Part shown: positions 1-9,240 of the stretch, piece by piece
Layout of the letters: every line of letters starts with the position of its first letter
Numbering within the stretch: the first letter of the stretch is position 1
From: Candidatus Desulfofervidus auxilii
Lineage (GTDB): Bacteria > Desulfobacterota > Desulfofervidia > Desulfofervidales > Desulfofervidaceae
NCBI GenBank assembly: GCA_030262725.1
Contig: JAJSZS010000011.1
Span: forward strand, 1-64,000
Reading direction: 5' to 3'
Length of the DNA stretch: 64,000 bases
Program-made: the position numbers and the translations under genes
The notes under the pieces: model-generated
Told to the model about the DNA's origin: nothing
The model's database searches: none
What the model saw: only the letters and a program-made list of their open reading frames with translations

Positions 1-96
1 ATCTCATTGGTAATAACGCCGCATGCTTGGAAAAGTAAAACTAGATGTACTTTTTAATAATTTTTTGTACACCTGGCTCTCTCCTTATCTTTTACT

Positions 97-514
97 CACG
101 CAATCACCCGCAGGCTCTTACTAATACTGCAACAGGTTAGGTATGGCTGAGGAAAGGGTTGCGAAGAGGTTGTCGCAATCACCCGCAAGCTCTTACTAAT
201 ACTGCAACTGTTGAAGGAAAGATTTATGTAGAACCTGTTGTTAATGTTTATGTCGCAATCACCCGCAGGCTCTTATTAATACTGCAACCTCCCTGGCCTT
301 GGGTGGACGAACCGAGTGTGTTGAAGTCGCAATCACCCGCAAGCTCTTACTAATACTGCAACGAAGCCAAAATAGACAAATGCAGCAAGTGGGCAGCTAA
401 AGGTCGCAATCACCCGCAGGCTCTTATTAATACTGCAACATGACGTAAACAGACCTTTACTGTTAGAGTTTGTAAAAGTCGCAATCACCCGCAGGCTCTT
501 ATTAATACTGCAAC
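97..514. CRISPR. CRISPR array, six 37-bp repeats and five spacers
   Basis: Six repeats start at 97, 172, 252, 326, 403 and 478. Each is 37 bp, beginning GTCGCAATCACCCGCA and ending ATACTGCAAC as read on the plus strand. Spacers are 38, 43, 37, 40 and 38 bp and are all different. The first repeat has CAC in place of GTC at its left end, which suggests the left side is the old, leader-distal end, so the leader would lie to the right. Repeats differ at two positions: position 17 is A or G and position 25 is C or T. No cas gene is in the window, so the type is not assigned. Bases 1-96 hold nothing I recognise. Confidence 0.95.
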
Positions 515-731
515 AGCAAAACAATTTACCAATTTTCTTACAAAAGAAAGCAACTACTAAATAATATTTTTCGCAAACTTATCTTTCGCAAAAATGACCT
601 GCCTCTTTGCGAACAATATTCAATTTTCGAAAGAGCATTACTTTTTAACTGTAAATTTTTAATCCTAAAATAACTTAAATGTCAAGCCTATGGGCAGTAT
701 CGTTAAGTACATTCTTATTAATTCAAAAGAA
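515..731. other. AT-rich non-coding flank of the CRISPR array, possible leader
   Basis: There is no plausible gene between the last repeat and the toxin-antitoxin promoter. The octamer TTCGCAAA occurs at 570-577 and 585-592, and its inverse TTTGCGAA at 606-613, so the second and third could form a stem with a 13-base loop. AT-richness next to the intact end of the array fits a CRISPR leader, but transcription direction cannot be shown from sequence. Confidence 0.3.
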
Positions 732-760
732 TTGACATAGATGTATGATAAAATTAAAAT
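732..760 (+). promoter_or_regulatory. Sigma-70 promoter of the first toxin-antitoxin pair
   Basis: TTGACA at 732-737 and TAAAAT at 755-760 are separated by 17 bp. Transcription would begin near 767, upstream of a good ribosome binding site at 774-783. The promoter overlaps the ATG at 741, so that ATG cannot be the translation start. Confidence 0.65.
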
Positions 761-791
761 ACATCAATTAAATAAAAAAGGAGTATATGTT

Positions 792-1151
792 GTGATTTTT
801 AATTTTAAAATGAGAGGTAATCAGGTCAAGATAAATCCAGCTATACTAAGTAGTATTACCAAAAAAGATCTTGAAAAAGGAATACAGGCTGGAAATAAAG
901 GCAGAGAAGAGGCTTATTTTGTAGAGTTTAAAGGGCAGCTAGTTCCATTAAAGCGTTTTTTTTATGTACTTTTAAAGAAATGTGGCTATAATTATACTCT
1001 TCTTGATTTTACTACTCAGGATGCTTTGAGGGTTATAAGAAAACTAGGAGTCCCATTAAAGTGCAAAAAGAAAAGCATCTGGGATCTGGCTGGTTCATTA
1101 AGTATTGGAGGAAATGCTTTTGAAGATGAAAGAAAAATTTATGAGTCTTAG
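792..1151 (+). CDS. Putative antitoxin partner of a PIN-domain toxin
   Basis: This is a 119-residue protein beginning at GTG 792, which follows AAAAGGAG with 8 bases of spacing. The in-frame ATG at 741 lies inside the promoter and is rejected. The last 25 residues (SIWDLAGSLSIGGNAFEDER) resemble the toxin-binding tail of VapB-like antitoxins, with a Gly-rich turn followed by an acidic helix. The rest, rich in Lys with a predicted alpha/beta make-up, matches no family I recognise and should hold the DNA-binding part. It ends 13 bp before the PIN gene and is presumably cotranscribed. At 119 residues it is longer than most VapB proteins. The antitoxin role is inferred from the tail and the neighbour. 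Confidence 0.6.
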   Translation: MIFNFKMRGNQVKINPAILSSITKKDLEKGIQAGNKGREEAYFVEFKGQLVPLKRFFYVLLKKCGYNYTLLDFTTQDALRVIRKLGVPLKCKKKSIWDLAGSLSIGGNAFEDERKIYES

Positions 1152-1164
1152 TTAAAAAAGCTAA

Positions 1165-1557
1165 ATGAAATTGCTTGATACAAGTTTTGTTGTGGCTCTT
1201 CTTGACAGAAAAGATGTATTGCATGCTGAAGCCATGAAATTAAAAGAACGATTTCAGTATGAAGAATTTGGAATAATTGAGCCGATTTTGGCTGAGACTT
1301 ATACTGTAATCCAAAGAAGAGCTAGAGAAAAAAAGGTTGATTGTAAAGTGGCTATAGAGAAAGTGGAAGAGTTTGAACGGTTGGTTAAGGTTTATAAGGT
1401 GAGTTTTTCAAAATACCACAAAGAAATTGTTGAGCGGATGAAAAGGAGCGACTTAAATTATAACGATTGGTTACTTTTCTTTTTTGCTAAAGAAAAGCAA
1501 ATGGAAATTATTACTTTGGATAAAAAATTAAGAGAAATGAAAAAAGATAAAGATTAA
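1165..1557 (+). CDS. PIN-domain ribonuclease toxin (VapC-like)
   Basis: A 130-residue single-domain PIN protein. The acidic active-site residues are visible: Asp5 in the opening KLLDTSF strand, Glu44 in the ILAET helix, Asp101 in NYNDW and Asp119 in ITLDKKL. These would bind Mg2+ or Mn2+ and cleave RNA; VapC relatives cut tRNA or rRNA. The gene follows the antitoxin by 13 bp with no obvious Shine-Dalgarno of its own, so translation may be coupled. The length is normal for VapC. Its exact RNA target cannot be inferred. Confidence 0.8.
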   Translation: MKLLDTSFVVALLDRKDVLHAEAMKLKERFQYEEFGIIEPILAETYTVIQRRAREKKVDCKVAIEKVEEFERLVKVYKVSFSKYHKEIVERMKRSDLNYNDWLLFFFAKEKQMEIITLDKKLREMKKDKD

Positions 1558-1715
1558 TGTGGTTTATGTAAATCATTCAACTAGCAAAGCAATTCTCTGT
1601 ATAGGAAAATATATATCGGGTCCTTCTAAAGGTTTTTCCCTTTTCTTTAGCTATATCTTCTGGTAAAGAAAGATGTCCATTTTGTTTCGCTCTCTTTCTT
1701 TTCTACAGGACAACA

Positions 1716-4355
1716 CTACTTTAACTTTTCTACAATATCATAAACAGCTGTTAATGCCTTGTATAATTTTTCTGGATATTTTCCGCCTGCCTGAGCCATA
1801 TCTGGCCTTCCCCCACCTCCACCACCAATCAATGGAGCAATTTGTTTAATGATTTCATTAGCTTGAATACGATTTGTTAAATTTTTTGTTACCATAGCTA
1901 AAAGCACAACTTTATCATCACTCCGAGTACCTAAAACAATTATTCCTGTCTTTAATTTATTTTTTATTTTATCTCCCATTTCTCTTAAGGTTTTAACATC
2001 TATCCAAGGCACTTCTGTTGCCAATACTGGTATTCCATTTATATGTTTTATTGTTTTGATTAATTCTTCTGCCTGTCTAGTGGCAAGTAAAGATTTTAAT
2101 CTTTCTATTTCTTTTTCATAGTTTTTAATTTCCTGTAAAGTTTTTTCTATTTTAGGTAAAATATCAGTTGGTTTTGCTTTCATAATAAAAGCAAGTTTTT
2201 GCCATATTCTTTCTTTTTCTTGAATATATTTTACAGCTCTTTCTGCTGTAATAGCTTCAATTCGCCGCATACCAGCAGCTACACTGCTTTCAGAAAGAAT
2301 TTTAAAGTAACCAATCTCTCCTGTATACTTAACATGTGTACCCCCACAAAGTTCCTTGCTCCAATTGGGAATAGAAACTACACGCACTATATCAGCATAT
2401 TTTTCCTCAAAAATAGCAATAGCGCCACTTTTAATAGCTTCAAGCATAGGCATCTCTTTTATCTCTACTGGCTGATTTTCCTGAATGGCTTTATTAACAA
2501 GTAACTCTATTTTTTCCAATGTTTCTAAATCAAGCGCAGCATAATGAGTAAAATCAAAGCGTAATCTATCTGGCGCTACCAATGAACCAGCCTGTCTTAC
2601 ATGAGAACCAAGAACCTTTCTCAAAACTGCCTGTAAGAGATGGGTAGCAGTATGGTTGCAGGCAATGGCTTGACGCCTTTTAATATCTACTTTTAAATTT
2701 ACTTCATCTTGAGTAGAAAGTTCTCCTTCTCTTATTTTTATTATATGAACAATTAAATTACCTGCATGTTGAGTATCTAATACATCCGCCACACCTTTTT
2801 TCCAAATAATTATGCCAGTATCACCTACTTGCCCTCCTCTTTCAGCATAAAAAGGAGTTTTTTCTGTAACTAACTCTCCTTTTTCGCCTGATTTAAGAAT
2901 ATTTACTTCCTTTCCATCTTTTATCAAATGTAATACCTTAGAATTTAATTCACAAGTAAAATAACCTAAAAATTCAGTTTTCTCACCTTTATAAGTAAGC
3001 TCTGTGTAAATATCCAATCCACTTAAGATTCCTTCGCCAATTTTTTGAGCTTCACGTGCCCTTGCTTTTTGCAAAGACATTGCCTTTTCAAATCCTGTCA
3101 TATCTACTGAAAGATTTTCTTCTCTAGTGATGTCATTAATAATATCTATAGGAAATCCATAAGTATCATAGAGCTTAAAAGCAATTTCGCCATTTAACAC
3201 ACTTTCTCCTTTCTTTTTGATTTTTTCTATTTCTTCTGTAAGAAGTTTAAGGCCAAAATCCAGTGTCTCAAAAAATCTTTCTTCTTCCCTTTGTGTAATT
3301 TCCTTAATAAGAGGCAAACTTTCAATTAATTCTGGATATACTTCTCCCATTAATTTCACAACAATTTCTGCCAAACGATATAAAAAAGGTTCCTTAAGCC
3401 CTAAAAGACGCCCATGTCTCACTGCCCTTCTTAAAATACGCCTTAAAACATAACCTCTGCCTTCATTAGAAGGTAAGATTCCATCAGCAATAACAAAGGC
3501 AATTGCGCGAGAATGATCAGCAATAACATGAAATGAAACAGTTTCTCTTTTATTTTTGCCATAATCTATACCAGCCATTTCAGCTATAGCATTTATAAGA
3601 GGCATAAATAAATCAGTTTCATAATTAGAATTTACCCCTTGTAAGACCATAGCCATTCTTTCTAGACCCATGCCAGTATCAATGCAAGGATTTGGCAGTG
3701 GTGTTAATCTTCCTTCACTATCTCGATTATATTGCATAAAAACAAGATTCCAAAGTTCTAAATATCGATCACAATCACATCCTACTTTACAATCAGGTTT
3801 TCCACAACTAAATCTTTCTCCTAAATCTATTACAATTTCTGAACAAGGCCCACATGGTCCAGTATCACCCATAGCCCAAAAGTTATCTTTTTCACCTAAA
3901 CGAACAATACGTTCTGAAGGAATTCCTATTTTTTTATGCCATATTTTATATGCTTCATCATCATCTTTAAAAATTGTGATCCAAAGTCGTTCTTTTGGTA
4001 AACAGAATTCTTTTGTTAGAAGTTCCCAAGCATAGACAATAGCTTCTTCTTTAAAATAATCACCAAAAGAAAAATTTCCTAACATTTCAAAAAAAGTATG
4101 ATGACGGATAGTAAGCCCTACATTTTCTAAATCATTATGTTTTCCTCCAGCTCTAAGACACTTTTGACAGCTAGCAGCTCGACTATAATTGCGCTTTTCT
4201 TCACCAAGAAATACTCGTTTAAACTGCACCATGCCGGCATTAGTAAAAAGTAAAGTTGGATCACCAGGAGGAATAAGGGATGAAGAAGGTATAATTTTAT
4301 GCCCTTGTTTTTTAAAATATTCTAAAAAACATTTGCGAATTTCAGATGAAAGCAT
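1716..4355 (-). CDS. alaS: Alanyl-tRNA synthetase
   Basis: Cytoplasmic class II synthetase that charges tRNA-Ala, 879 residues, a full-length bacterial AlaS. The catalytic core (about 1-245) includes RHHTFFEMLGNFSFGDYF at 84-101 and the class II motif 3 region GMGLERMAM at 228-236. The editing domain has the zinc site HTATH (His568, His572) and CGGTH (Cys670, His674). The C-terminal DHHA1-type domain carries a run of six glycines followed by RPDMAQAGG. The start ATG directly abuts the recA stop codon, so the two are translationally coupled in one operon. No recX gene separates them, unlike in many proteobacteria. Confidence 0.98.
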   Translation of the reverse strand: MLSSEIRKCFLEYFKKQGHKIIPSSSLIPPGDPTLLFTNAGMVQFKRVFLGEEKRNYSRAASCQKCLRAGGKHNDLENVGLTIRHHTFFEMLGNFSFGDYFKEEAIVYAWELLTKEFCLPKERLWITIFKDDDEAYKIWHKKIGIPSERIVRLGEKDNFWAMGDTGPCGPCSEIVIDLGERFSCGKPDCKVGCDCDRYLELWNLVFMQYNRDSEGRLTPLPNPCIDTGMGLERMAMVLQGVNSNYETDLFMPLINAIAEMAGIDYGKNKRETVSFHVIADHSRAIAFVIADGILPSNEGRGYVLRRILRRAVRHGRLLGLKEPFLYRLAEIVVKLMGEVYPELIESLPLIKEITQREEERFFETLDFGLKLLTEEIEKIKKKGESVLNGEIAFKLYDTYGFPIDIINDITREENLSVDMTGFEKAMSLQKARAREAQKIGEGILSGLDIYTELTYKGEKTEFLGYFTCELNSKVLHLIKDGKEVNILKSGEKGELVTEKTPFYAERGGQVGDTGIIIWKKGVADVLDTQHAGNLIVHIIKIREGELSTQDEVNLKVDIKRRQAIACNHTATHLLQAVLRKVLGSHVRQAGSLVAPDRLRFDFTHYAALDLETLEKIELLVNKAIQENQPVEIKEMPMLEAIKSGAIAIFEEKYADIVRVVSIPNWSKELCGGTHVKYTGEIGYFKILSESSVAAGMRRIEAITAERAVKYIQEKERIWQKLAFIMKAKPTDILPKIEKTLQEIKNYEKEIERLKSLLATRQAEELIKTIKHINGIPVLATEVPWIDVKTLREMGDKIKNKLKTGIIVLGTRSDDKVVLLAMVTKNLTNRIQANEIIKQIAPLIGGGGGGRPDMAQAGGKYPEKLYKALTAVYDIVEKLK

Positions 4356-5375
4356 CTATTTCTTCTCTTCTTCCTTTTCTTTTCTTTTAAAGCCAGTTTT
4401 TTCTAAAATGGCTTTTTCTATTTCAGAAGTAATCTCTGGATGCTCTCTTAAGAAACGTTTAGCATTTTCTCTTCCCTGCCCTAATCGTTGTCCTTTATAA
4501 CTAAACCAAGCACCGCTTTTTTCAACAATATTGTAACTAACTCCTAAGTCAAGGATATCTCCTTCTTTTGATATTCCTTCTCCATAAATAATATCAAATT
4601 CTGCTTCTTTAAAAGGTGGTGCAATCTTGTTTTTAACTACTTTCACCCTAGTACGATTACCAATAACTTGATCACCTTCTCTTACAGGTCCAACACGGCG
4701 AATATCAAGACGCATAGAAGCATAAAATTTTAGGGCATTACCGCCTGTAGTTGTTTCTGGATTTCCAATAAACATTCCAATTTTTTGACGAATCTGATTA
4801 ATAAAAATTAAGACTGTTTGCGATTTGCTGACAATACCTGTTAGTTTTCGTAATGCTTGAGACATAAGCCGAGCCTGAAGTCCCATATGAGCATCTCCCA
4901 TATCTCCTTCAAGTTCTGCTTTTGGCACTAATGCTGCTACAGAATCTATTACTATTACATCCAATGCACCACTTCTTACTAAAATTTCAGCAATTTCTAA
5001 TGCCTGTTCGCCATAATCTGGTTGAGAGACTAACAATTCATCTGTATTAACACCTAATTTCTTTGCATAAGAAACATCTAAAGCATGTTCTGCATCAATA
5101 AAAGCTGCTGTTCCACCTTGTTTTTGCGCTTCAGCAATAACATGTAAAGCAAGAGTAGTTTTACCAGAAGATTCCTGTCCAAATATCTCTATTACTCGCC
5201 CCCTTGGCATACCACCAATACCTGTAGCAATATCCAAAGAGAGAGAGCCACTAGAGATTACTGGAATATCAAATAAATGGGGCTGTGTGCCCAAACGCAT
5301 AATAGCCCCTTTACCAAATTGTCTTTCAATTTGACTTAAGGCTGTTTGAATAACTTGCTGTTTTTGTTTTTCCAT
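4356..5375 (-). CDS. recA: Recombinase RecA
   Basis: ATP-dependent strand-exchange protein for homologous recombination and SOS co-protease activity, 339 residues, normal length. The Walker A motif reads GQESSGKT at 66-73, with Gln at the second position where most bacterial RecA have Pro. Walker B ([13 protein letters not shown]) and the loop segment following [15 protein letters not shown] are intact. The C-terminus is basic then acidic, ending in EKEEEKK. A clear AAGGAG precedes the ATG. It lies between thpR (3 bp upstream) and alaS (0 bp downstream). No LexA-type box was recognised nearby, because the gene is internal to an operon. Confidence 0.97.
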   Translation of the reverse strand: MEKQKQQVIQTALSQIERQFGKGAIMRLGTQPHLFDIPVISSGSLSLDIATGIGGMPRGRVIEIFGQESSGKTTLALHVIAEAQKQGGTAAFIDAEHALDVSYAKKLGVNTDELLVSQPDYGEQALEIAEILVRSGALDVIVIDSVAALVPKAELEGDMGDAHMGLQARLMSQALRKLTGIVSKSQTVLIFINQIRQKIGMFIGNPETTTGGNALKFYASMRLDIRRVGPVREGDQVIGNRTRVKVVKNKIAPPFKEAEFDIIYGEGISKEGDILDLGVSYNIVEKSGAWFSYKGQRLGQGRENAKRFLREHPEITSEIEKAILEKTGFKRKEKEEEKK

Positions 5376-5378
5376 CTT

Positions 5379-5942
5379 TTACTCCTTCAAAAAAACTTTT
5401 TCTAAAGGGGTATAAATAGCCCCTTTGGGATTCAAATCACTTCTAAATAATACAATTTCTTTTACAATAAAGGAAGGTGTAGAGAAATCTGTATGCTTTT
5501 TTAATGTATTTGCTAAAATTTGACTGTTAATAGCTTTTTTTATTCTGCCCAAAGTAAGATGAGGTGTAAATGCACGATCTTCTTTAGGAAATCCTAAAAT
5601 GTTTAATTTTTCTTCTAAAGCATTATGAAGTTTTTTTAAAATATCTAAATCCCCTTTAAGACCTGTCCAAATTACCCTAGCTCGTTTTATATTGGGAAAT
5701 ACTGAGAGGCTATATCCAGCAAGGGAAAAATATTTAATTTTAAAAGAACTTTCTTCTATTGCTTGTTTTATTTTTAAGGTTTCATTTTCTTGAATATTTC
5801 CTAAAAATTTAAGAGTTAAATGAATATTATGTGGTTTTACCCAAGAAACTTTTGGTAAAATAGGTTTTAATTTTTCAATCAAATCTGTTAGACTTTCAAT
5901 TACATTTTCTGGAAGAGGAATAGCAATAAAAGTGCGTATCAT
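5379..5942 (-). CDS. thpR: RNA 2',3'-cyclic phosphodiesterase (LigT family)
   Basis: A 187-residue 2H phosphoesterase that opens 2',3'-cyclic phosphates on RNA ends to 2'-phosphates. The two catalytic motifs are visible: HLTLKFLG in the first half and HLTLGRI in the second. The protein starts MIRTFIAIPLP, typical of the family. Its start overlaps the cinA stop by 4 bp, and recA follows by 3 bp, so it sits in the cinA-thpR-recA order seen in many Desulfobacterota and Firmicutes. Cellular role in bacteria is not well defined. Confidence 0.93.
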   Translation of the reverse strand: MIRTFIAIPLPENVIESLTDLIEKLKPILPKVSWVKPHNIHLTLKFLGNIQENETLKIKQAIEESSFKIKYFSLAGYSLSVFPNIKRARVIWTGLKGDLDILKKLHNALEEKLNILGFPKEDRAFTPHLTLGRIKKAINSQILANTLKKHTDFSTPSFIVKEIVLFRSDLNPKGAIYTPLEKVFLKE

Positions 5943-7156
5943 AAAATTAAATATCTCCTTAACTTATCTAAAGCAGTCATAGCTGCCAACATCTTTATCT
6001 CTGAACGATCACCATTAAAATGCCATTCTGTTACTTCTATTTTTGTTGGTGTAGCTAAACCAATAAAGACAGTTCCTACTTCAGCTTCTGGGCCAGCTGT
6101 AGGGCCAGCATAGCCTGTGACAGCAATTCCTATATCACTTTTAGCTAATTTTTTCACTCCTTCTGCCATATATCTTGCTGTTTTTTCACTTACTGGCCCA
6201 TATTTGTTAACAATTTCCTTTGGTACACCAAGTAACTCTATTTTTGCCTGATTGCTATATGTCACTACTCCACGATCAAAATAATTTGAACTTCCTGAAA
6301 CACTTGTAATTAAATGTCCAATAAGACCACCAGTTAACGATTCTGCCACACTTAAATGATAACCTTTTTTAAGCAAAAGTTTTCCTACTACTTCTGGCAT
6401 AGTTTCAGTATCCTCACCAAAAATATCATTACCTAAAATAGTTTTAATTTCCTTAATAAGTTTATCTAAATCTTCTTTTTTATTTGCCCTTAAAACTAGG
6501 TGTACTTCTGGAAAACAGGGGAGAGAGCTTACTTTTATTTCAGGAAAACTTGCCAATAATGAACTAATTTTATTGGAGACTTCAGTTTCAGAAATACCAA
6601 AAATACGAAGAGTTTTTTTGTATAAAATAGAAATATTAGGGAAAATAATATTTAAATCTGGCAACACTTGAGCCTTTAAAATCTGATTCATCTGTTTTGG
6701 TACGCCAGGTAAAAAGTAAAGAGGTTTTTCATCAAAAATAAGTTTAAAACCACAAGCATGAAAGGCTAAACCTAAGGGTTTACTTCCTGCTGGTAATAGT
6801 ACCATTTTTTCATGGCTAGGTAAAAATGGTTTACCATGCTTAGCTAAACATGCTTTTAAATGCTGATAAGCTTCTTTATTAATCTCTAAAGGTCGATTTA
6901 ATGCCTGAGCCACTGCTTTTACTGTTTTATCATCCCAAGTTGGGCCAAGTCCTCCAGTAAGTATAATAAAATCAGCTTTTTTAATAGCAGTAAGAAGGAC
7001 ATTAACAATCTCTTTTTGTTCATCACCAACAACAGTAATGCGTTCAATAAAGAAACCAGCAGAAGATAATTGTTTAGCTAATTCAAAACTATTTGTATCT
7101 TGTACTTCACCACTTAATATTTCATCCCCAACGATGATAATTTCGCCTTTAACCAT
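5939..7156 (-). CDS. cinA: CinA-family protein (nicotinamide nucleotide salvage)
   Basis: A 405-residue two-domain CinA protein. The N-terminal MoaB-like domain (about 1-165) carries GDEILSGEVQDTN and TGGLGPTWDD and in relatives acts as ADP-ribose pyrophosphatase. The C-terminal domain (about 250-405) carries AESLTGG, SGSSNYFDRGVVTYSN and VTGYAGPTAGPEAEVGTVF, the signature of nicotinamide-nucleotide amidohydrolase, which returns NMN to NaMN. Both activities repair pyridine nucleotide by-products. It overlaps pgpA by 8 bp and thpR by 4 bp, supporting one transcript ending in recA-alaS. Confidence 0.94.
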   Translation of the reverse strand: MVKGEIIIVGDEILSGEVQDTNSFELAKQLSSAGFFIERITVVGDEQKEIVNVLLTAIKKADFIILTGGLGPTWDDKTVKAVAQALNRPLEINKEAYQHLKACLAKHGKPFLPSHEKMVLLPAGSKPLGLAFHACGFKLIFDEKPLYFLPGVPKQMNQILKAQVLPDLNIIFPNISILYKKTLRIFGISETEVSNKISSLLASFPEIKVSSLPCFPEVHLVLRANKKEDLDKLIKEIKTILGNDIFGEDTETMPEVVGKLLLKKGYHLSVAESLTGGLIGHLITSVSGSSNYFDRGVVTYSNQAKIELLGVPKEIVNKYGPVSEKTARYMAEGVKKLAKSDIGIAVTGYAGPTAGPEAEVGTVFIGLATPTKIEVTEWHFNGDRSEIKMLAAMTALDKLRRYLIL

Positions 7157-7592
7157 AATTTTTTAAAATTTGTAAAATAATTAAGGTATAAATTCCAGCC
7201 ATTAAATCGTCTAATACAATACCTAATCCCCCACCTATTTTTTCTATTTTTTTTATCGGAAACGGTTTTAGTATATCAAAAAATCGAAAAAAAAGAAAAG
7301 CCCCTAAAATATAAAACCATTTATTAGATGAATTTAAAAGAGCTAACCACATGCCAAGCATCTCATCTATTACTACTTGAGATGGATCTTTTTTCCCAAA
7401 ATATTTTTCTGCCACCTTTGCTGCCAAAATGCCTAAAATAATAGCTAAAATTAAAAACATTATGTAGTAAATAATTGGATTGGGCAAGAAAAAATAAATA
7501 ATAATAGCTAATAAAGCACCATAAGTTCCAGGTGCTCCAGGTAAATAACCTATACCAAATCCTGTAGCTATACATAAAAAAATTTTTTTCAC
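7149..7592 (-). CDS. pgpA: Phosphatidylglycerophosphatase A
   Basis: A 147-residue integral inner-membrane phosphatase that dephosphorylates phosphatidylglycerophosphate in phosphatidylglycerol synthesis. The family signatures are present: GYLPGAPGTYGALLA near the N-terminus, DPSQVVIDEMLGMW in the middle and LDDLMAGIY near the end. About four hydrophobic segments are visible. The gene overlaps both neighbours by a few bases (4 bp with the upstream kinase gene, 8 bp with cinA). Length is normal. Confidence 0.93.
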   Translation of the reverse strand: MKKIFLCIATGFGIGYLPGAPGTYGALLAIIIYFFLPNPIIYYIMFLILAIILGILAAKVAEKYFGKKDPSQVVIDEMLGMWLALLNSSNKWFYILGAFLFFRFFDILKPFPIKKIEKIGGGLGIVLDDLMAGIYTLIILQILKNYG

Positions 7593-9130
7593 TTTAAAAT
7601 ATCTACAATTGCTTGCACACTTGCATCTATCGGATGAGCTGTATTTACTACAATGTGTCTAGGGTCAGTTAATGGTTCAAAATTTCTCTTAAATTCTAAA
7701 AATAAAGCCAAATAACCATTAGAAATATCCTTTCCCATTTTTTCCCTTTCTGCTAAGCGTTTTTTCATAATCTCTTCATCACATTGGCAATAGAGAAACC
7801 AATAAGGGCAATTCATTTTTTCAGCCAAATTTCTTACTTTTTCTCTATATTTTTCTTTACTAAAAGAAGCATCAATAATTACAGAAAAACCATATCTTAA
7901 AACTTCAGAAGCTATTTCAAAAATAGCATCATAAACTTTTTCAATCATCTCTAAAGCATATACTCCCTTTCCAAAAGGCGCATAAAGATGTTTTTCAGGC
8001 TTTACTCCTAAAAGATGCTTACGTACAGCATCAGACCTTATAACTATTGCTCCTATTTTGGCAGCCAAAGCATTAGCAATAGTAGATTTCCCACTACCTA
8101 AAAGTCCTGTTGTGGCTAATAAAAAAGGTTTTTGAGATGAAAGATAGCTATAAGCTAAATTAAAATATTTTTCTGCCCTTTCTTTTGCTTCAGCACGCTG
8201 TTTTGAAGGAATTTCTTTTGAATCTATTTCAAAACTGCTAATTTTACCACGAACATAGGCACGATAAATTTTATAAAAATTCAATACCCCTAAAAGGTTA
8301 AAATCGTTAGTCTGAGTAAGATAAGTATTTAAAAAATAATTTCCAAAAGAAGATGCCTGGCGAAAGTCCAAATCCATTAACAAAAAAGCAACATCAGTTG
8401 CTACATCAGCATAACGGAATCGTTTATTAAACTCAATGCAATCAAGAACATAAATTTTATTATTGTAGTAATAAATATTTCCACAATGAAAATCACCATG
8501 ACCATCTCTAATCCAACCTAAAGAAATGCGTTTTAAAAAGCGCTCTTTTTCATCTTTTAAAAATGAAAAGGAATATTCCTTTAAAGCATTATAAACTTCT
8601 TGAGAGATAGTATATCCTATATATGGAAATGTTTGATCAAAATTTTCTTTAATATTTATCTCTATTTTTTCTGGCAAACCATAGCTTTCAATTTCTTCAT
8701 TTCTCTCTGCTTTAAAATAAAAATCAGCCATAAATTGAGCAATCTCTTTCATAATTGCTGGATTTAATTCACCTTTTTCTAATAATGAAGTCAAACAAGC
8801 TTCTTTTGGCAACTGCTTCATTTTTACAGCATAATCAACAATTTCGCCTTCCCCTCCAAAAAAGAAATTTCCATTTCTTTTTACTACTGGTGTTACCTCT
8901 AGATAAATATCTGGCGAAAGCCTCTTATTTAACCTTAATTCTTCCTCACAAAAATAACGCCTTTTTTCTAAAGTAGTAAAATCTAAAAAACCAAAATCTA
9001 CTGGTTTCTTAATCTTATAAACAAATTCACCGGTTAAAAATATCCAAGAAATATGAGTTTGAATAAGCTTAATGGTTTTTACAGGATGCGGATATGCTGT
9101 GGGTTTTAAAAGTGATTCAATAAATTCCAT
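7589..9130 (-). CDS. Fused aminoglycoside-phosphotransferase-like kinase and P-loop ATPase
   Basis: About 513 residues from ATG 9130. The first 330 residues form a protein-kinase-like APH fold with the catalytic loop HGDFHCGN (211-218) and a downstream DCIEFN metal segment. The last 170 residues form a P-loop nucleotide kinase with GLLGSGKST (342-350) and a following SDAVRK. This fusion (COG2187 plus COG0645) is widespread in proteobacteria but its substrate is unknown. The open frame extends to TTG 9193, but that start has no ribosome binding site and ATG 9130 fits the usual family start better. ATG 9130 itself also lacks a strong ribosome binding site. It is the first gene of the run leading into pgpA and recA. 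Confidence 0.85.
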   Translation of the reverse strand: MEFIESLLKPTAYPHPVKTIKLIQTHISWIFLTGEFVYKIKKPVDFGFLDFTTLEKRRYFCEEELRLNKRLSPDIYLEVTPVVKRNGNFFFGGEGEIVDYAVKMKQLPKEACLTSLLEKGELNPAIMKEIAQFMADFYFKAERNEEIESYGLPEKIEINIKENFDQTFPYIGYTISQEVYNALKEYSFSFLKDEKERFLKRISLGWIRDGHGDFHCGNIYYYNNKIYVLDCIEFNKRFRYADVATDVAFLLMDLDFRQASSFGNYFLNTYLTQTNDFNLLGVLNFYKIYRAYVRGKISSFEIDSKEIPSKQRAEAKERAEKYFNLAYSYLSSQKPFLLATTGLLGSGKSTIANALAAKIGAIVIRSDAVRKHLLGVKPEKHLYAPFGKGVYALEMIEKVYDAIFEIASEVLRYGFSVIIDASFSKEKYREKVRNLAEKMNCPYWFLYCQCDEEIMKKRLAEREKMGKDISNGYLALFLEFKRNFEPLTDPRHIVVNTAHPIDASVQAIVDILK

Positions 9131-9240
9131 GTGCTTTTTATGCCATGTTGACCTAAAAAAGGCAAGTGTAAAACTATTTCTTAAAATTCCCAAACCAAAT
9201 CATCATCTGCAAAAAATACCAATAGGCAGGTATTTCATAT

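Noticed and set aside
159-524. Frames on both strands across the CRISPR array
   Set aside because: They are made of repeats and spacers and carry no independent coding signal.
1558-1715. A minus-strand frame of about 38 codons reading NGHLSLPEDIAKEKGKTF between the PIN gene and alaS
   Set aside because: It resembles the start of a short antitoxin but has no start codon, no ribosome binding site and stops early; too weak to call.
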